A program made the position numbers and the translations under genes. A DNA stretch of 6,669 nt, from the NCBI GenBank assembly GCA_030673005.1, contig DAOVFI010000134.1, positions 1 through 6,669 on the forward strand, given 5' to 3'. Origin of the DNA: Planctomycetales bacterium (GTDB lineage Bacteria > Planctomycetota > Phycisphaerae > SM23-33). Within the stretch, counting starts at the first letter, position 1. Each line of letters opens with the position of its first letter. Under the pieces are notes generated by a model. The model worked only from the letters and a program-made list of their open reading frames with translations, had not been told where the DNA came from and searched no databases. This document shows positions 5,558 through 6,669 of the stretch, piece by piece.

Positions 5558-6669
5558 CAGGTGAAGACCAGTTCATACCTGAAGAACGCGCCGACTTCAT
5601 TGTTGTTGTCGGAATAGAAGTCGCCGGGGAAGAACAGCTCGGCGCACAAGTGCCCGGAGATGTGCTTTGTGAACTTGTACTTGAGCACACTGGCGAGCAA
5701 CTGTCCGCGGAAGCAGCTGCTGTGACTGAAGTAAGGCCGGCCCCTGTATGAATTTCTTTCATCGGCAAAGAGCAGATGATAGTCGGTTTTGAGTTGCAGT
5801 TTTTCCGCCGGCCGGCACGCCCAGCCGAGGCCGAGGCGGTGGAGGTTGGTGGTCTCGCCGGGGCGGTTTTCCAGCGCAACCGTATATGCCAGCATCTCGC
5901 TGAACTGAGGCCAACGTCCCCAGAGCGGGTCGAACTGTTCGTTTTTACCGGTGTCCGGATCGTCGCCGGAGAGGAACTCGTATCCGACGCGGAAACTGTT
6001 ATTCAGTTTGTCCCTCAAGTGATATTCCAGCAGGGTGTTGACCCCGAACGCACAGAGGTCTTCGCCGTTCTTGTATCCGAACTCATGAGCGAATTCGGCG
6101 CGGTAATTCCAGTTCTCGGTTAGCGTCCCGGCCACGCGGGTACCGAAGGTGTAGATGTCGGCGTCGGTGCCGGCCTGCCACGGCGCATTGCGTCCGGGTC
6201 CGATGTCGCCGGGCTTGTTGCCGATTATCCGGTCGTCATGTTTGTAGATGAAATAACCGCTGAGCTCGGTATTCTCCAGCGACTTGTTGGTAACGTAAAG
6301 GATTACGCCTTTTTCGTTCTGCTCCATATTATGGAAGTCCTGATCGCAGAACGGTTTGATCCAGCGGTCCGAATCGGCGTGCTGATCTATGTAAATCAAA
6401 TCGGCCGTCGTCTGGATGTCCTTCATTTCCAGCGTTGCCCGGAGGGCGTCGAAGAAGATTGTCCGCGATCCGTCCAGCGGCGTGCCGTCCAGCACGAGCC
6501 AGCCGTTTCCGAAGATGATGTCCTGGCGACCGGCTTTCAACGTGAGCGGCAGCCCCAAGATGTTGGACCACTTGACGTTCATCTTGTCGAAGATCGCCTC
6601 GCTCATCGTCCATTCGTTGATGTAATAAGCGTTTCTTTGTCTCAACGTCCGCGCCGGCTGGCAGTAATG
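5554..6669 (-). CDS. Alginate-export-type outer-membrane porin, N-terminus outside window
   Basis: The last 371 residues of a beta-barrel outer-membrane protein. The frame stays open to the window edge (the codons before the TTG at 6645 continue without a stop), so the signal peptide and first strands lie upstream. The pattern is alternating polar and hydrophobic strands with acidic and aromatic turns. The stretch with LTLKAGRQDIIFGNGWLVL followed by DGSRTIFFDALRATL resembles the GRQ...G.G.L motif of the alginate-export (AlgE-like) porin family. The protein ends YELVFTW, with aromatic or hydrophobic residues at alternating positions and a terminal Trp: a good signal for the BAM insertion machinery, so the C-terminus is complete. 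Such porins pass anionic polymers or small solutes; the substrate here is unknown. It is followed by a stem-loop and repeats, and is probably not in the ior operon. Confidence 0.65.
   Translation of the reverse strand, partial: HYCQPARTLRQRNAYYINEWTMSEAIFDKMNVKWSNILGLPLTLKAGRQDIIFGNGWLVLDGTPLDGSRTIFFDALRATLEMKDIQTTADLIYIDQHADSDRWIKPFCDQDFHNMEQNEKGVILYVTNKSLENTELSGYFIYKHDDRIIGNKPGDIGPGRNAPWQAGTDADIYTFGTRVAGTLTENWNYRAEFAHEFGYKNGEDLCAFGVNTLLEYHLRDKLNNSFRVGYEFLSGDDPDTGKNEQFDPLWGRWPQFSEMLAYTVALENRPGETTNLHRLGLGWACRPAEKLQLKTDYHLLFADERNSYRGRPYFSHSSCFRGQLLASVLKYKFTKHISGHLCAELFFPGDFYSDNNNEVGAFFRYELVFTW

Overview
The window is ordinary bacterial DNA of moderately high GC, and every real gene lies on the minus strand, read from high to low coordinates. 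In transcription order it holds the 3' part of an outer-membrane porin gene (6669 to 5554), a repeat-filled gene-free stretch of about 400 bp (5553 to 5149), and a tightly packed five-gene run. That run is iorA, iorB, a phenylacetate-CoA ligase (paaK), a tandem-ACT-domain protein, and a second paaK-like ligase that leaves the window at position 1. A beta-barrel protein ending in an aromatic residue indicates a Gram-negative (diderm) cell. An anaerobic or facultative lifestyle fits the ferredoxin-type 2-oxoacid oxidoreductase. Planctomycetota (Phycisphaerae-like) or a Desulfobacterota-type lineage would be my guess, but the sequence does not settle it.

The five-gene run looks like one operon. 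IorA and IorB overlap by 8 nt and the later genes are separated by 52, 11 and 14 nt. IorA/IorB form an indolepyruvate (arylpyruvate) oxidoreductase, which interconverts aryl-pyruvate + CoA and aryl-acetyl-CoA + CO2 + reduced ferredoxin. The two PaaK-type ligases interconvert aryl-acetate and aryl-acetyl-CoA with ATP/AMP. Together they could either assimilate aryl acids into aromatic amino acids (IOR in the reductive carboxylating direction, as known in methanogens) or degrade aromatic amino acids to aryl acids. The tandem-ACT protein between the ligases is a good candidate for an amino-acid sensor of this pathway. IorA ends without the usual C-terminal ferredoxin domain, which is the main departure from the textbook enzyme.

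The gap upstream of iorA is the most structured non-coding part. Next to the gene is a sigma70-like promoter (TTGACG-18-TATACT) whose predicted start falls on the iorA ATG, suggesting a leaderless mRNA. Upstream of it lies a 209-bp fold-back element with perfect 32-bp inverted ends and an AT-rich 45-bp imperfect inner palindrome. Between this and the porin gene are a 14-15 bp stem-loop and a nine-unit heptanucleotide tandem array that reaches into the porin stop codon. No RNA gene, CRISPR array or transposase gene was seen. I found no clear sign of a wholly new multi-gene system; the non-coding repeats and the reduced IOR are the parts worth a second look.
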